A stretch of 64,000 nt of DNA, taken from positions 5,357,501 through 5,421,500 of the forward strand of contig JBAMJR010000047.1 of assembly GCA_038501785.1 (NCBI GenBank), given 5' to 3'. The position numbers and the translations under genes were made by a program. The DNA is from Myoxocephalus aenaeus. Taxonomy: Eukaryota; Chordata; Actinopteri; Perciformes; Cottidae. Position 1 is the first letter of the stretch; the number at the start of each line of letters is the position of its first letter. The notes under the pieces are model-generated. The model had not been told where the DNA came from. It made no database searches and worked only from the letters and a program-made list of their open reading frames with translations. Below, in pieces: positions 1 through 11,892 of this stretch.

Positions 1-978
1 GTCGCCGCATTGGAGCGAAAGGTCCAACCTTTGGCCCACAAAAGCTGTTTTACCCACAGGCCACCATTGTAAAAGAGACCTTTGACAAGACACCTCAAAC
101 TCGAGGAAACTGTTCAGGTCTGTTAATTCTCTCCGGACTTAGTGGGTACCATCGTGGGGTTCGGCATCCGGTTCTTATTCTGCATTCAAGACCTCTTCTC
201 ACCACATAATAAGTGCCAATAGGGAAAGCTTATTCTCACTTGTTTCCACGACTTTCTGAGACATTTTAAGATTAAAAAAAAAGACCCCTGTGAACAATTT
301 GGGCCACCTCCATTTCTCTGTGTTCATTGCTTTCACATTTCTTTTATCAGATCGGAGTGGCTTCAGCTTGCCGTTGAGTTCCAGCTACATTTTAAAAACA
401 AAAACCGGCCTTCAAGATTCGCGGCTAATTGTGCAACAATGACAATGATCCCGACCTTGCGTCAGCAGAAGATCTCACGCAGAATCTGGCGAGGGGGGGG
501 CTCATCATTGGGGGGACTCGCACTCCACGACTCCCCTGCATTAGAAGAAAATGACAAAGATTGTGCTTAACACCTCTCTCAGTGGTGATATTTCATGTGA
601 ACTTGACCCTGTTTTTGCAGGCTGCTGCCGTAGCCTTGTAAGGTAATCAATATGTCCTGTGTGCAGCAGCAGTCACGGGCCTCGACACGCCTTGGTGAAA
701 ATGTAATCGTCGGAATGGAACATTAAGACTCACGAGGAGACAAATCTTTCAGCAGGAGCCGGGCTGCTCACCAGTATGAGACAACGGAGGAGGGAGGACG
801 GTGAGCAAGGGGAGCCCAAGTCGTCCCGAAGACAAAAGGCTTCCCTCGGTTAAAAACACAGCTGCAGTCTTTGTTTTTGGCACTCATTTCATAAGTCTGA
901 TGGAGATCTGCAGCTGAGGCTTTCACTCCGGAGCGCACGGCGAGAGGGAAAGAGAGAGAGAGATTGAACAGCGGGGAG
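1..978. other. Non-coding stretch, no gene seen
   Basis: No open frame here resembles a known protein and no repeat family is recognised. A short G run lies near 494-501. The minus-strand open frames at its right edge read through the adjacent purine repeat and give leucine or proline runs, so they are artefacts of the repeat. Confidence 0.6.
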
Positions 979-1011
979 AGGAGGAGGAGGAGGAGGAGGA
1001 GGAGGAGGAGG
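979..1011. repeat. (AGG)11 microsatellite
   Basis: Eleven uninterrupted AGG units form a purine-only tract on the plus strand, preceded by a short (GA)n run at about 951-962. On the minus strand it creates spurious poly-Leu and poly-Pro frames. Confidence 0.95.
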
Positions 1012-2138
1012 CGGCAAGTGGGCAGTGAGGAGGAATGCAGCAAGTGCAAGGAGTGCGCCATTATTCATGCAACACAACATGTTGACCCATTTGTACCAAA
1101 GATTTTGGAGCAATCCTGATTATGGTTTTGTGTTGGGTAATTGATTTCCCCCCTTTAAGAAGGAGGACCGGGCTACATGTTTGACTTGATTTAGAGGATT
1201 ATCGAGCTTAAAACGGAGAGAGAGAGAGCGAAGCCTCAAACTCTATTGCACGAAAAAAATCCCCTCATTTCCTATCATCTCATTTTGCAGGCCTTTGTAA
1301 TCAAACAATTCGTATTAGTTGGTTTCCGGCGACCCTGACAATTTCTGCCTTATTACCTAACAAAGTACAGTCAGCAGCATCCCCCCTCCCCACCGCCACC
1401 ACCGTCCTTTCTGGAGCCATCTAGACTCAGGATCCTTAATTGGTTGCCTAGCCCTGTTGCACCTCAAACGGCTTTGTCATCATTACCTGCCCGCTGACGA
1501 ACGAGAAGGAAGAGGGAGCAAGATTCCACGACAATGATCCGTCCCTGGTGAGCGAGCGGGGGCCTGCAGGAGGAACTAAGAGGGGAAGCCATGGAGAGGT
1601 GGAGGCGTATCAAAGGGACCCGTGTTTTCTCTTTTTCCGTCATGCAAATGCACCGTCATTTCGCAGCCGAGGAGCAAGGAGGCAGGGATTGCTGTGTCGG
1701 GGTGATGTGGGTTGGGGGTAAAATTGCATCACTGTGTTGTTTTGGAACAAAGGGCTTCAACAACTGTGTTTGTGTATGTTCAAAGGTAAAGATGGTCGCC
1801 GGTGTGGAGGTTTGGGAGACGAACGGATAACGACAAATAAACCACTGCGTTCCCACATTGAGCCATTAGACTGTTGAGGATTTAGAGGATTCACGCGACT
1901 TCTTCTGTGTTTCCGGACGTCAGCGATTAACCCGATGTGTGCAATTATCCTTTAATGCCCCAATGATTTAAATCTGACTCCAACAGCTAAAGAAAGAACG
2001 AAAAACAAATCCATGACTCAGCCTTTTGTGACGTATAGCGAGACATCTGATAGAGGGTGCATCTCATTAGCATAAGGGGGTGGAGACATACTGTAAGCAG
2101 GCCACCCATGTCACTGTGACTATTAGAGGGTATTCTGG
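1012..2138. other. Non-coding stretch, no gene seen
   Basis: Mixed-composition sequence without a recognisable coding or RNA gene. It has a pyrimidine-rich piece near 1381-1410 and a short GA run near 1218-1229. No mobile-element termini were recognised. Confidence 0.55.
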
Positions 2139-2162
2139 TGTGTGTGTGTGTGTGTGTGTGTG
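2139..2162. repeat. (TG)12 microsatellite
   Basis: Twelve perfect TG units followed directly by a short G run (2163-2168). This is a simple dinucleotide repeat; the histidine/threonine open frame on the opposite strand is a by-product. Confidence 0.95.
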
Positions 2163-3894
2163 GGGGGGTGTAACTTCCACTGTGGACTATCCGCTCTGCA
2201 GGATGTGACAGCGCGTCGCTCGCAGCGGCTGTCACGCTGTGATGGCAAACCATTACATTTGTGTTTCGGATCTCTTTAGCCGTGGCGAAGTGTTCAGTGT
2301 GCACCCCAGCAAAAAAAAAGAGGAGTTTCTATTAAAGCGGTTTTGAGCCCTAAGAGGCTTTTTTTTTCCACACACATAAATGTGTGGATGAGGATGAGGG
2401 GGTCTAAACACCATGATGGTGAGAGTCAGCACCTCTGGCGCTTTCAAGGCCTGAAACTTTGTCGTGGAAGCTCAGCTTTGACTGGTTGACTTGACACTGG
2501 GCCCTTACTCTAAACTTAATGTGTGCAATCATCCGTCCATCCATCTGCGTCCCTCATCTGCAAGTTGGAATCCACCCTTCTTCACCTCACCCCTACTATG
2601 TTTTTTTATATTTATTTGTACAAGTACTTGGTTGGAAAGTCTGTGTTGAATACTCCAGGGATTACATGAAATGAACTGAACCAATGAAATGAACCAATGA
2701 ATCATTAATGTAGAATAACGTCACGTGATTGGAGTTTTGCTTTGAGCGAAAACACGAGCGGGTTAACCATTATGTTAAAACATAAATTGTTGTTTTTTGA
2801 GTTTAGTGTTATTACTAAAAGGGTTACAAATACATCTTAAGCCTTTCATGTTACTCTGATATTTCCCAGAACCATGATCCCGGCATTCAAAGCCATCTCT
2901 TTCAATTCCACATGGAATACAGCTCCAAACCCAAATGCTACTGCCCTTCATGAGGAGACTTTTATATGTTCTAGCCAGGCGACTTCAGGCTCAAAGCTCA
3001 AACAGACTTGACAATTTTAACTTTGTATATTTTTCTGACTCCCTGGCCTGCAAAGTAATTTCTTTTGATGAACTCAATGTCTCGCTGCCTCTTTCCACTT
3101 TCCGAACACATTCAAGATCAAGGACAGCCCTGGTTTTCAAAGCTGTGTTTTCTTTTTTGTGGGAAAAGGCATACCACTTCAGTAAGTGCAGTGTTTATTC
3201 CCTTTACTTTTCAATTCAACACTCATTTGCATGTGTTGCATTAGAGACGCCAAGTGGTGTAGAATGTTGTTGCATCTTCGTTCATAGATTTGTTCCTCCT
3301 CTCTTATCATAGTTAGTTCCTTTGTTTCTGATTCTACTGAGAGGACATGCTGCAGCTTCTTTTCACTCTTACTATTTGGTAGCCTTTGAAGATCTAAGTC
3401 TGTAAGTATTTCTGTATGTAGCATGTAAATATATTCTGCAATATATTTTCTGTCTGTTTACCGTTTTAGTATAACCTTTGTGTTGTAGCAATGTATGCTA
3501 ATCGCAATTAACATTTCTCCATTGACATCAATGTTACAATTCGCTTAGACGCTAACTGGTCAGGCGAGTCATGTTAAGAGCTACTTCAATCATAGATTAA
3601 TATTCAGGAATATATATATCGACAGTTTGTAAGGTCATTGCATGTTATGTTTCGACAGTTTTACAGAATCAAGATTCTCACTGAAAACCCTCAACTCCAT
3701 TCTGGATTCCTGGGTTTTTATATCATGGATCTACTGTTAGCTATCTGCTAAGCTAACTTCTAGAAGCAAGAGCAAAATACATCATATGGTGCAACCCACA
3801 CCATGTCTTCTGGTGCCTCTAGGATATAACAGGGGGCTAATGTTTTGCTCCGGTCACAAAGTGACAAGCGATTTGGTGTGGACCCCAGTCATCT
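2163..3894. other. Non-coding stretch, no gene seen
   Basis: AT-richer non-coding DNA. The open frame at 2935-3312 shows no domain or family resemblance and is accompanied by frames on the other strand, so I do not call it a gene. Sequence near 3720-3790 carries GCTAAGCTAAC-like words common in teleost dispersed repeats, but it is too short to assign. Confidence 0.5.
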
Positions 3895-3998
3895 AGAGCT
3901 CCAATCTGGCGGCGGCCGTTGCGGGCAGATGGAGCTGACGGTCGGCCAAGCGGCCTCCGTTGGCGTTGGCGGCGGCGCCGTTCACAATTGATTCGCGT
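3895..3998. other. CpG-dense, GC-rich patch without exon
   Basis: About 16 CpG dinucleotides fall in roughly 100 bp, many as GGCGGCG-type words, in otherwise moderate-GC DNA. The minus-strand frame across it encodes an alanine/asparagine-rich segment but has no splice-site pair or family match that I can defend. Persistent CpGs in a vertebrate genome suggest low germline methylation, as at regulatory islands; here that is inference. It could also be part of an unrecognised exon. Confidence 0.35.
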
Positions 3999-4593
3999 CG
4001 CAACTCCAGGAGCTGATTGGGGGGAAACAAGGCACACGGAGGCAAAGATGAATCGCCCTCACCCCGCTGTGGAGCATTAAAAGGACACGTCTGCTTTGAC
4101 AGAAGGATAGACAGCCCTTCTGGTGCTTTTTTTTCTTCTCTCCCCGCTACTTGTAGACATGACAAATGACCACAAAGATCAAAGTACAGAATGTCAGCCG
4201 GTCCACGGGGAGGAGAGTCATGCATGGGATTGAGAGTTGGCCTGTTTACACGGCGCAGGCTGTTCATACGGAGGTGGGTCGCAGGGAGGGAGGGAGGGAC
4301 TGTTATCCAAGAGACTGATCCCAGTGGGGGACCGATCAGTCGATACCTTTTTTGAAGTCCTGAGTATGTTCCAAATCCCAGTTTTCTTACGAGTTAGCTC
4401 CAATGACCTTGAAGTACAAATAATGTTCCGACAAAATATGATTTGGTCAACCAGTATATGTCTTGAATCTTAACATGCTATTTAGCATGGCCACAAGTAT
4501 GTGGCCACGCTATTTATCTAGTTTTACTCTTAATGGAACCATCATTTACTCATGGAACAGCATGCTGTATTGAAGAAGAATAAAATGTAAACT
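3999..4593. other. Non-coding stretch with a short hairpin
   Basis: No gene is recognised. An 8-bp perfect stem (TGGCCACA, 4488-4495, paired with 4500-4507) with a 4-nt loop lies within a slightly longer repeated context (GCTATTTA on both sides). A GGGA-rich run lies at about 4285-4300. Confidence 0.5.
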
Positions 4594-4740
4594 GGCAATT
4601 GAGACCATAAACTCATGTTTAGAATTTTTACTGCGGTAATAAATCAAGTGAGAAGCAGTGTCATTTTCTTATAGACTTCTATACAACCAGACTAGTTTAA
4701 AGCGCTTTCAAATTGGCTTCAACAGGAGGTTGCCGCCTGT
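4594..4740 (+). repeat. Teleost-type interspersed repeat, copy A
   Basis: This segment matches, in reverse complement, the segment at 44778-44915. Shared words in order are GCGGCAACCTCC, GCCAAT, GGTTGTATAGAAGTCTAT and AGTTTATGGTC, with similar spacing. I recognise the style as a common interspersed repeat of percomorph fish but cannot name the family. It has no coding capacity; its exact ends are uncertain because the copies are diverged. Confidence 0.7.
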
Positions 4741-7015
4741 TTTGGGAAAGAAATCCCCAGAACAGTGGAGGCAGTTATAGCAGCATATTAATGCTCCAAT
4801 GTTTTAGTTATAAGATGTTTAACAATCACATATGGGCAGATGTTCAGATGCCACATGCTTTTAGACCATGTCGTGTATTTTCAATGTTAACACTGGTGCA
4901 TTTCCTAAAGCAAACATTGAATGTAGAACATCTCTGTGTGAAATGTATATTTATATAAAGAACAATTCAATATGCTTGAGCATGCATAATTGAGTTGACG
5001 TAGGTTCTTTCAGTGTCCTCATTGCTGGATGGAAGTCGAGCAGTGCAGCAGCGGGCAGCAGAAAATTAAATATGTGAGTAGCATTCAGCAAATCTTTAAC
5101 TATATGACCTTTATCAAAAGTAATTTTCAACAGGGGATTTTATCATACTCCACATGGACCTCATGCATAAAATACCATTGGTTAACTGGGTTCAGTGAAG
5201 TCATTTTTTTACTCGTTTTCTCCAGAGAAGAACTGCATCTCGCTACTTTCTATGCTGCAGTGTGATGCGAGCAAGGCCTGATGTTGTTGTTGATGAGCGG
5301 CATCAAACCCATCAGTACAGGCCGGCCGCGGTTATCGCTTCCCCCCCATTTTACGTCTTTGATGATCAACGGCCTGTGTGCCAATCCAGTGGGGTAATTG
5401 GCCGTACATCTTCGCCGGTGAAAAGGTCAATTAGTGTGCTATTATGTGGCTGATTGAAAGCTATGATAAATGCTGTAATGGGTTTGACTCAAGATTTGTT
5501 TCGCCGCAATGTGCTGCCACCAATAATGCTTGGTTATTTAGGTAATTTCCTTCTATTATTGGGAACACATTTTTCCATATCTTAAAAGAACATATAGCCC
5601 GCCTCAGGAGATCTGCAAGGCCGAAAATGTTCTCCGAAATGTGATCAATTTGACTTTAAATTGAAACACTGTGTTCCTCAGCAATCATACATCAAGTTCA
5701 ATTTCCCAGCGCTAGGCAAGGTACCAGACCTCTTGAGCATTTAAACACATACAGTACGTTTGCAACTCGACGTGGACACAGCTCATCATTTAAGTATAAG
5801 GAATTATTCAAATGAGTACATTCTGCACACATCGGGCTGCACCACCCAGTCTAGTGCACAACCTCCAGATGTGGATTAACGCAAAAACGTAGACTGACTG
5901 CAGAACTAGGCATATTCATTGCAATATTTGGGATGTTCGGGGTTGAAATGAAACACGCCGTCTCACTGTGCCGGAGAGCAGAAAAACACACATACTCCAT
6001 TAGTATGCTGCTGTTTGTGCAGCCGTACCAACGTAATGGACACAGTCCTCCAGCGAGCACATGACTCATTCACACGTACAGTGCTGCAGTACAAGGTGGA
6101 GTTAAAGAGACCAAGGCCATACTGTTAAGTGTAAAACTATGTCCCGCCTGCATTATAGATGCTGACACATGTGGAATCCATGAACTCAGTCACGGACACA
6201 AACTTGCAGCAAACGTGTTTCTACTGTTGCAAGCTGTCGGGTGCTTTTTCTCATGCACTTTGGGATAAACTAACTAAAAGAGATCTTGGAGTCATATTGC
6301 ATATAATGATAGTAAAACCACGAGGCTATTAATAAATTATTGAGACATGTATTGAGCAAAACCTTGAAATAAAATCCACAATAGTTTCCAGTTCAACTTT
6401 AAAGCTATATTTAAAGTTTCAGATGCTTGCCTTTTAAAACTGTACTTCATATTAATATATTAATTAAACATTATATAGAAGGTTGCAGCTCTGAAGACTT
6501 TTAACTACTCACCAAATGGTACTGCAGCAAACACCATCAATGTCTGGTTTAGTCAGGGACGGTTTAATTGACTAATCGCTGTGTGACAGACTCTATGCGA
6601 TGAACCCATTCCTTCAACATTGTTTTCCCCAAGACGTCGGCATCCCCGGCCCTCCATCCCATTGTTGGTCCCGGCCCACAGGCCGTAAACTATACATAAT
6701 TGTTTGAATCTCAATCATGTAGGCAGTTTGTAATCTCTGCCAGAAGGGGACAGCTTAATCACAGCGGGAAAGGGGGGCATCACTGTCAACAGACGTTTGT
6801 CTACCACGTTGGCAATCCAAAGCCTCGCTCCCAATCATGATCACATCATAACCCGCGCAAACAAGTGGAGGCGAGGGCGATACGAACATTTTTCATGCTC
6901 CTCGTACATTTCCCTGATTAAAATTCTCACAACCTCCTGAGGGGGAATGGTTGCCATGTATTATTCATATAAGAAGAAGAAAAAAAACTGAGGCATTTAA
7001 TATAATTACGTGCAA
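4741..7015. other. Non-coding stretch, no gene seen
   Basis: No protein-like frame and no recognisable repeat. A block at 6450-6475 is almost pure A/T with ATTAATATATTAATTAA-like words. Short frames at 5029-5453 and 5851-6069 have no recognisable similarity. Confidence 0.5.
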
Positions 7016-7038
7016 ACACACACACACACACACACACA
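7016..7038. repeat. (AC)n microsatellite
   Basis: A perfect AC dinucleotide repeat of 23 bp, lying between an AT-rich block and a mixed-sequence segment. Confidence 0.95.
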
Positions 7039-8929
7039 GGTGGGGTTATAGATAAGCATGCGTGTTTGTGAAGAACAATGTCTCTTTCATTGAGACTCAT
7101 TATGTCATCATCGCCATTGTTAATCAGGGGATAAACCAGACAAATGAACGAACCCGGGACTTTGATCCAGAGTAGCCCGTCAGCGCCGATCCTCCACAGC
7201 CCCCTCGGGGGGGGGGGGGGGGAGGGGGCGCTGAGCTGCCATCATCATTTGAGGCGGAGCTCGTGACCAGAGGTCACCGTGCAAAGTACCGTAGAAAACA
7301 GCATCATAGTTTAGCGTGCTACGCAGCGCTGACCTTGCCCTTCAGGGCACCCTAAGGGGCGAGTGTTAATGGGGCACCTCACCGCTACCAGCAGCAGCTC
7401 TTTTTAGTAGGGAAGGGACTGGGAAAACATAAAGCCACACCAAGTCGCCCTGTAATGCTCATTACTGTTGGATTAATCATATATTTTATTGAAATTTAAA
7501 CGTGAAGACGAAAAACATATAACATATCTATGTCTATTATTGGTCTGCTAATTATCTACAATCGGGGCAAAGCTTGATCAACGGGCGTCACCCATGCGAT
7601 GAAGGACAAAGTAGGATTATTGAGATAAAAAGTTTTGTTGGTGAGTGTAGAGGCATTTTTCAAAGTCATTTTTGATGTTTAAATGAAACCTAACGACGCC
7701 TCTTGTTTCAAGGCTCTGTGGTAATAGACTTGAGAACCGTGTAATTAACGCCTCTAGGTTTTGGGGACGGGGTTGATAGCAGAGCTCCACGGCCTGACTG
7801 GGGAAAGCAGTGGTTGTCAGTCCAGGTCCTTTTTGGGGGGTTTTGTTTGAGGTTTCAGAGCTGAGATGAGACGGCAATGTGGATTGGACGAGATGTTTTT
7901 TCCCCTTGTGCTGGCGTGAGACAGAACTATCCATTTCCAGACTGATCCGCAACGCCGTCACATTTGAACTGCTTTCCAAAAGTCAAAAAGGCTGAATCTG
8001 GAGGAAAAGATTGATGTCTCTTAGACTGTGCCTCATAATCCATTAAGGGTTGGTCAAAATCGTCCAGGAGCCATTCGATTGAACACCATGATTTGTTCAA
8101 AATGGATCCACTTCCAAGAAAAATACACTCCTTATAACACCAGAACATGTCTGAGAAGTGTCAGGTTTTTCTTTTTCTTCTTCCAGTGTCACAGTGATCT
8201 AATGATAGGTGTTTATACATCTATGGCTACATTGCAAGCAGGAGCTTCCAATAGCGAATTTAGCAAACTTTGAATGGTGTCAATTTGCCAAAATGTGAAC
8301 ACATTGTAGGTTAAACGTCGGTTGTAGCCCGCAGCATTGCCCATGGCAGCGTTAGACTTCCTGCATACATCTCACCCAAAAATAAATGATGGGAACTGTA
8401 GTTCCAAAACATAAGTCATTTTCACAAACTGTTGTCAGTGGAATTACTTAGTTTTCTCACTTATTCCAGCTAAAAAACAAACAGTTCTTCACTGTTTACA
8501 ATATTATTCATTTAGCTTCAAATGCCATATTTCATCTTTTTTTTTTTTTTTTTTTTATTCTAGGAAGGCGGTGTTGTCTTCATTCCAAAAAAAAGAAGGT
8601 AAAATTGCAAACAAGCTGTGGGTGGAGTGGCATTGTTTCAGTGGGGAATGCCAAACTGAGGCTCACATGGATGGCGGGCTACACGAGTATATCTTCTGGG
8701 AGCACGACACATCTCTATTGTCCCCATGGCAACAGGGGCATTTCAAAAGTAAGTGGAGGATGGAAAATCTATGAAAGTGCGGAATGATAGAAATTCAAGA
8801 GGGAGGTATTCACCGTAGGTGACGGAACACTTTGTCGATGCATTTTTATTGATGTTTTTGAAATTCCACGCGTGTGCTGCCGCTCTCCCACCGTGCCGCA
8901 TACATTAACGTGTTGTTCATCCCCGCTGC
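7039..8929. other. Non-coding stretch with G16 and T20 runs
   Basis: The segment contains a G run at 7207-7222 and a T run at 8537-8556. The minus-strand frame at 7617-7979 (120 codons, Ser/Thr-rich) has no recognisable domain and is left uncalled. At about 8387-8405 the minus strand reads GGAACTACAGTTCCCATCA, a relative of the ZNF143/SBS element. Confidence 0.5.
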
Positions 8930-9110
8930 TTCTTCCCGCGAGACCAGGCTCAGCGGGAAACGTTCATTCGCCGTTCGACGCGAACGCGCCGCAGAACCAA
9001 CAGAAGGTTAAGTCCCTCTAACCGCCGCATCCCGTTCAATTTCACATCCCGCGTCAAGTCCCGGCGTCTAATCGCCGCGACCTTATCTCGCCATCGCCGT
9101 GACTTCAAAG
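8930..9110. other. CpG-dense patch without exon
   Basis: Roughly 25 CpG dinucleotides lie in 180 bp, including clusters such as CGACGCGAACGCGCCG, while flanking DNA has few. No exon with splice sites or protein similarity was found. In vertebrates such density usually marks hypomethylated promoters or strong enhancers; here that is inferred from base composition only. Confidence 0.4.
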
Positions 9111-10414
9111 CCCAGTCAAAATGCATATTTCTATATGCTTTTGATCCAATATCTCTGGCCCCCCCTTCATCATGTTGCAGCGGGATTATTGGGATCACTG
9201 TCTGTCGGAAGCAATCTATCTGGGCCCCCAGATAGAAGCATGACCAGCCAAACTCAGTTTTACTGCTTGGTTAATCCGACAGCACCTTCTGAGGGGGATC
9301 CAATTAAATCTCCCCTTCAAAGAATATGTGACTGCCGGAGCGGAGATGAGAGGGATGGACGGGAGGGAGGGGAGGGGGAAAAAAAGGGGTCTCTTCTGTT
9401 TTAATCATTCCAGATCAGTGTCACACTATTTAACCAGTCCCTGAACGGCGGGAGGAACTTGTTTGAGGGTTGCCGTGAAAAAATAAAGTGTGTGTCCGTC
9501 AGCGCCGCGTGGAGTGGATGCATGCATGCAAGTTGCTGGGGGGGTGGTGGTGGGGCTGATGAACACATCATATACTGCATCTGTTGATTGAAGGTGATAA
9601 GAGGAATCAGATCCGATTCATCAGGGCCTTTTTTTATTACAGCGCTGAGCAGAAAATTACACGAACTCACAACGTGGTGTTTTTTTTCGGGAAAAAACTA
9701 CAGTAACACTTCCGAGTTCATTCATCATGCCAATTATGAGTTTGAAGTGCACTTGTGAAAGTCTCTTGGACTGTTCCTCGCTTTTCCTCGGTAAATTACT
9801 GCATTTTTTTTTTGTTTATCGGGGGGGGGGGGGGGATAAAAAAAATTATTCCCAAAGCAAGACGCCCATGCATTATGTTAAATATATCAATATTAGAGTA
9901 CTTGTTTGAATTTGTTCCAGAGGCCCGTGTTTACTCAGACTCACTGTGGTAATACAGTTTTATCAAGTCTGTGGCTAATTGTTTGGTGGTGGGATCCCCA
10001 GGGAGAGGAAGCCTGTTAGGAAGCGGGGCAACGAGGACGGCAACCTCCCGTTGTGTTCACACAAATGATGATATGCGTGTTCCATCTCGGGCGGGGGAAG
10101 AAAAAAAATAATAGAAACAATGAAGAAAAAACATCAGAACTATATATATATGCATCAACTCGTTTATTCCCCCTCCTTTGTGGCATCCGCCAGTTATCTT
10201 GCAGTTAACAAACGCGCATGTCGGCCTCCGCCAGAGTGAGTGGCCGCGGTAATTATAACAGCGCACGACAGGTATTTTCCCCGCTAATTAATTTTGGGGT
10301 GCGCAGGCAAAACCGTGGATGTTTTCCACTTTATCAAGCAGTGGCGGTGAAGTGCTTGACAATTACAAAGTGCGCCGTGCTCGGGATGGATGGGTGATAA
10401 AGGGAAGTCAGGGG
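9111..10414. other. Non-coding stretch, homeodomain-like motifs near its end
   Basis: The segment holds a G15 run at 9821-9835 and short A and T runs. Around 10240-10300 a compact block has GGTAATTATA and CTAATTAATT words next to GC-rich flanks, a pattern often seen in conserved developmental enhancers. No gene is recognised; the frames at 9727-9952 depend on the G run. Confidence 0.45.
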
Positions 10415-11892
10415 CAGTGGTGGGCCGACAGGGCCTGCTAAGCCTTCCCTGCTGGCCTAAACAGAATCACAAAGTTATAGCTATTTTATAATTAATTGTT
10501 TTTCACAAATACACTACATGTATTATAATTATTTTATTATTTTATTATTTTCTCATTGCACAGCTCCTGTATTCCTCTGTTGCTCTGCCTGCAGTCTTCA
10601 GCCTGCAGCAGTGCAGCTTGTTTTAAGGAGAAGCTTTCATCCAATCAGATGTTTTCTCTCCTGTGTGTCTGTCAGGCAAAGCAGTTTGAGCAGGCCTTTG
10701 CAGATTAAAGTACACAGAGAGTGGACGTTGTGGTTGATTGTCATGGTCTTCAACAAATCAGGTCTTTAGTTTGACAAGCTGGGCGGTTTCTTTGACGTGC
10801 AGGGCCTGCAAAATGGTGTGGCTGTATATGATTGGTCAGTAGCCCAGCGTGACCATTAACATGGGCTGTGATTGGTCAGTGGGGCATGAAGCTACTAGAA
10901 ACTTCTAGCTTCTACCTAGAACCAAAAAGCTACCTTGCTGGTGGATTTACTGATGACTTGGAGGTGGATTTACCCCTCCACGGTGCAGCAGAGACTGCTG
11001 GAGATGTCGTTTGTGTGTGTGCGCAGTGTTTTAGTTTTGTTGGATTGATTTGTTATTACCGTACTTTTCGGGTTATAAGCCGCTACTGCCTTCGGTCAGT
11101 GTCCCCGACAGCTCCCCGCTGTAGCCAGCTGGGGCTCCTGCTAGCGCTCCGTCACTTCCCCGCTAACTTCCGCTAGCTCCCTGAAAACCACCGAATGTAG
11201 CGGGACCAGGCTCGACACCCGACTTGGGCAGAGGGGACGCGGGCAGTAGCAGCAGCAGCGGGCAGTAGCAGCAGCAGTGGCCGGTAGCAGCAGAAGCGCT
11301 AAGCGCTACTAGCTTGCTACAGCGGGGACACTGATCAGCCGTAGGAGCGGCTTATAACCCCAAAAGTACGGTACTAAATGTGACTGGTTGTTTGGTGGTT
11401 ATTTGGACAACATGCATTGTTGTCCAAGTGGTCTTATCAAAGTGGTTAAAATAGCTCCACAGGTCGGTCCACACACCCCGTGTGACCGCCCTCCATGCCC
11501 GTAATAGTGACTAGTGTTTGCCCTGAGGCAGCAATCTGTAGATCCCCCCCCGAGGAGTCCAGACACTGGTGGTGCTGGCTGGAGGCTCTGCTGGAGTTGC
11601 TGGAGGTGCAGATGGGGTGCTGAATCTGAGAAGGCGGATGGTGCTGTGGAGGCGGAGGGTCGCATGAGACACGCAGCAGGACGCTAGATACAGCATATTT
11701 AAAAGGAGACTGCAACGAGGAGGGCGTGACTCTGCGCTGTTGATCTTCCTGTCTGAACTTACGCTAGAGCTTCATGTGTTTACAGGAAACAAATAATAAC
11801 CGGTAGCTGTGGCGTCATAATGAGGTGATTAGGTTTTTCAGCTGTAGAGACGGCATTGAATGCGCAGGAAGAAAATGCACGGCCCACCACTG
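10415..11892. mobile_element. hAT-like DNA transposon, non-autonomous, with 13-bp TIRs
   Basis: The left end CAGTGGTGGGCCG (10415-10427) is the exact reverse complement of the right end CGGCCCACCACTG (11880-11892). CAG...CTG ends are typical of hAT elements. The expected 8-bp target duplication is not visible (GTCAGGGG on the left, ATAGACCT on the right), so the site has mutated, the ends come from different copies, or the pairing is coincidental; a 13-bp match makes coincidence unlikely. No transposase is recognised inside. The interior holds a smaller inverted-repeat element at 11057-11373 and two copies of TGATTGGTCAGT at 10829 and 10869. Confidence 0.65.
11057..11373. mobile_element. Inverted-repeat (MITE-like) element inside the 10.4-11.9 kb transposon
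   Basis: The two ends are inverted copies of about 50 bp with a handful of mismatches. Both begin TACCGTACTTTT, continue through GGGTTATAAGCCGCT, and regain identity at TCAGTGTCCCCG. The terminal TA on both sides could be a TA target duplication or part of the inverted repeat. The middle carries diverged tandem copies of GCAGTAGCAGCAGCAG (about 11239-11300). It has no coding capacity. Terminal words with TTATAAGCCGC are familiar from fish DNA-transposon ends, but I cannot name the family. Confidence 0.65.

Noticed and set aside
7617..7979. 120-codon Ser/Thr-rich minus frame
   Set aside because: No domain, no convincing acceptor or donor, and the composition is compatible with chance. It was considered as an exon but the support is weaker than for 29854-30024.
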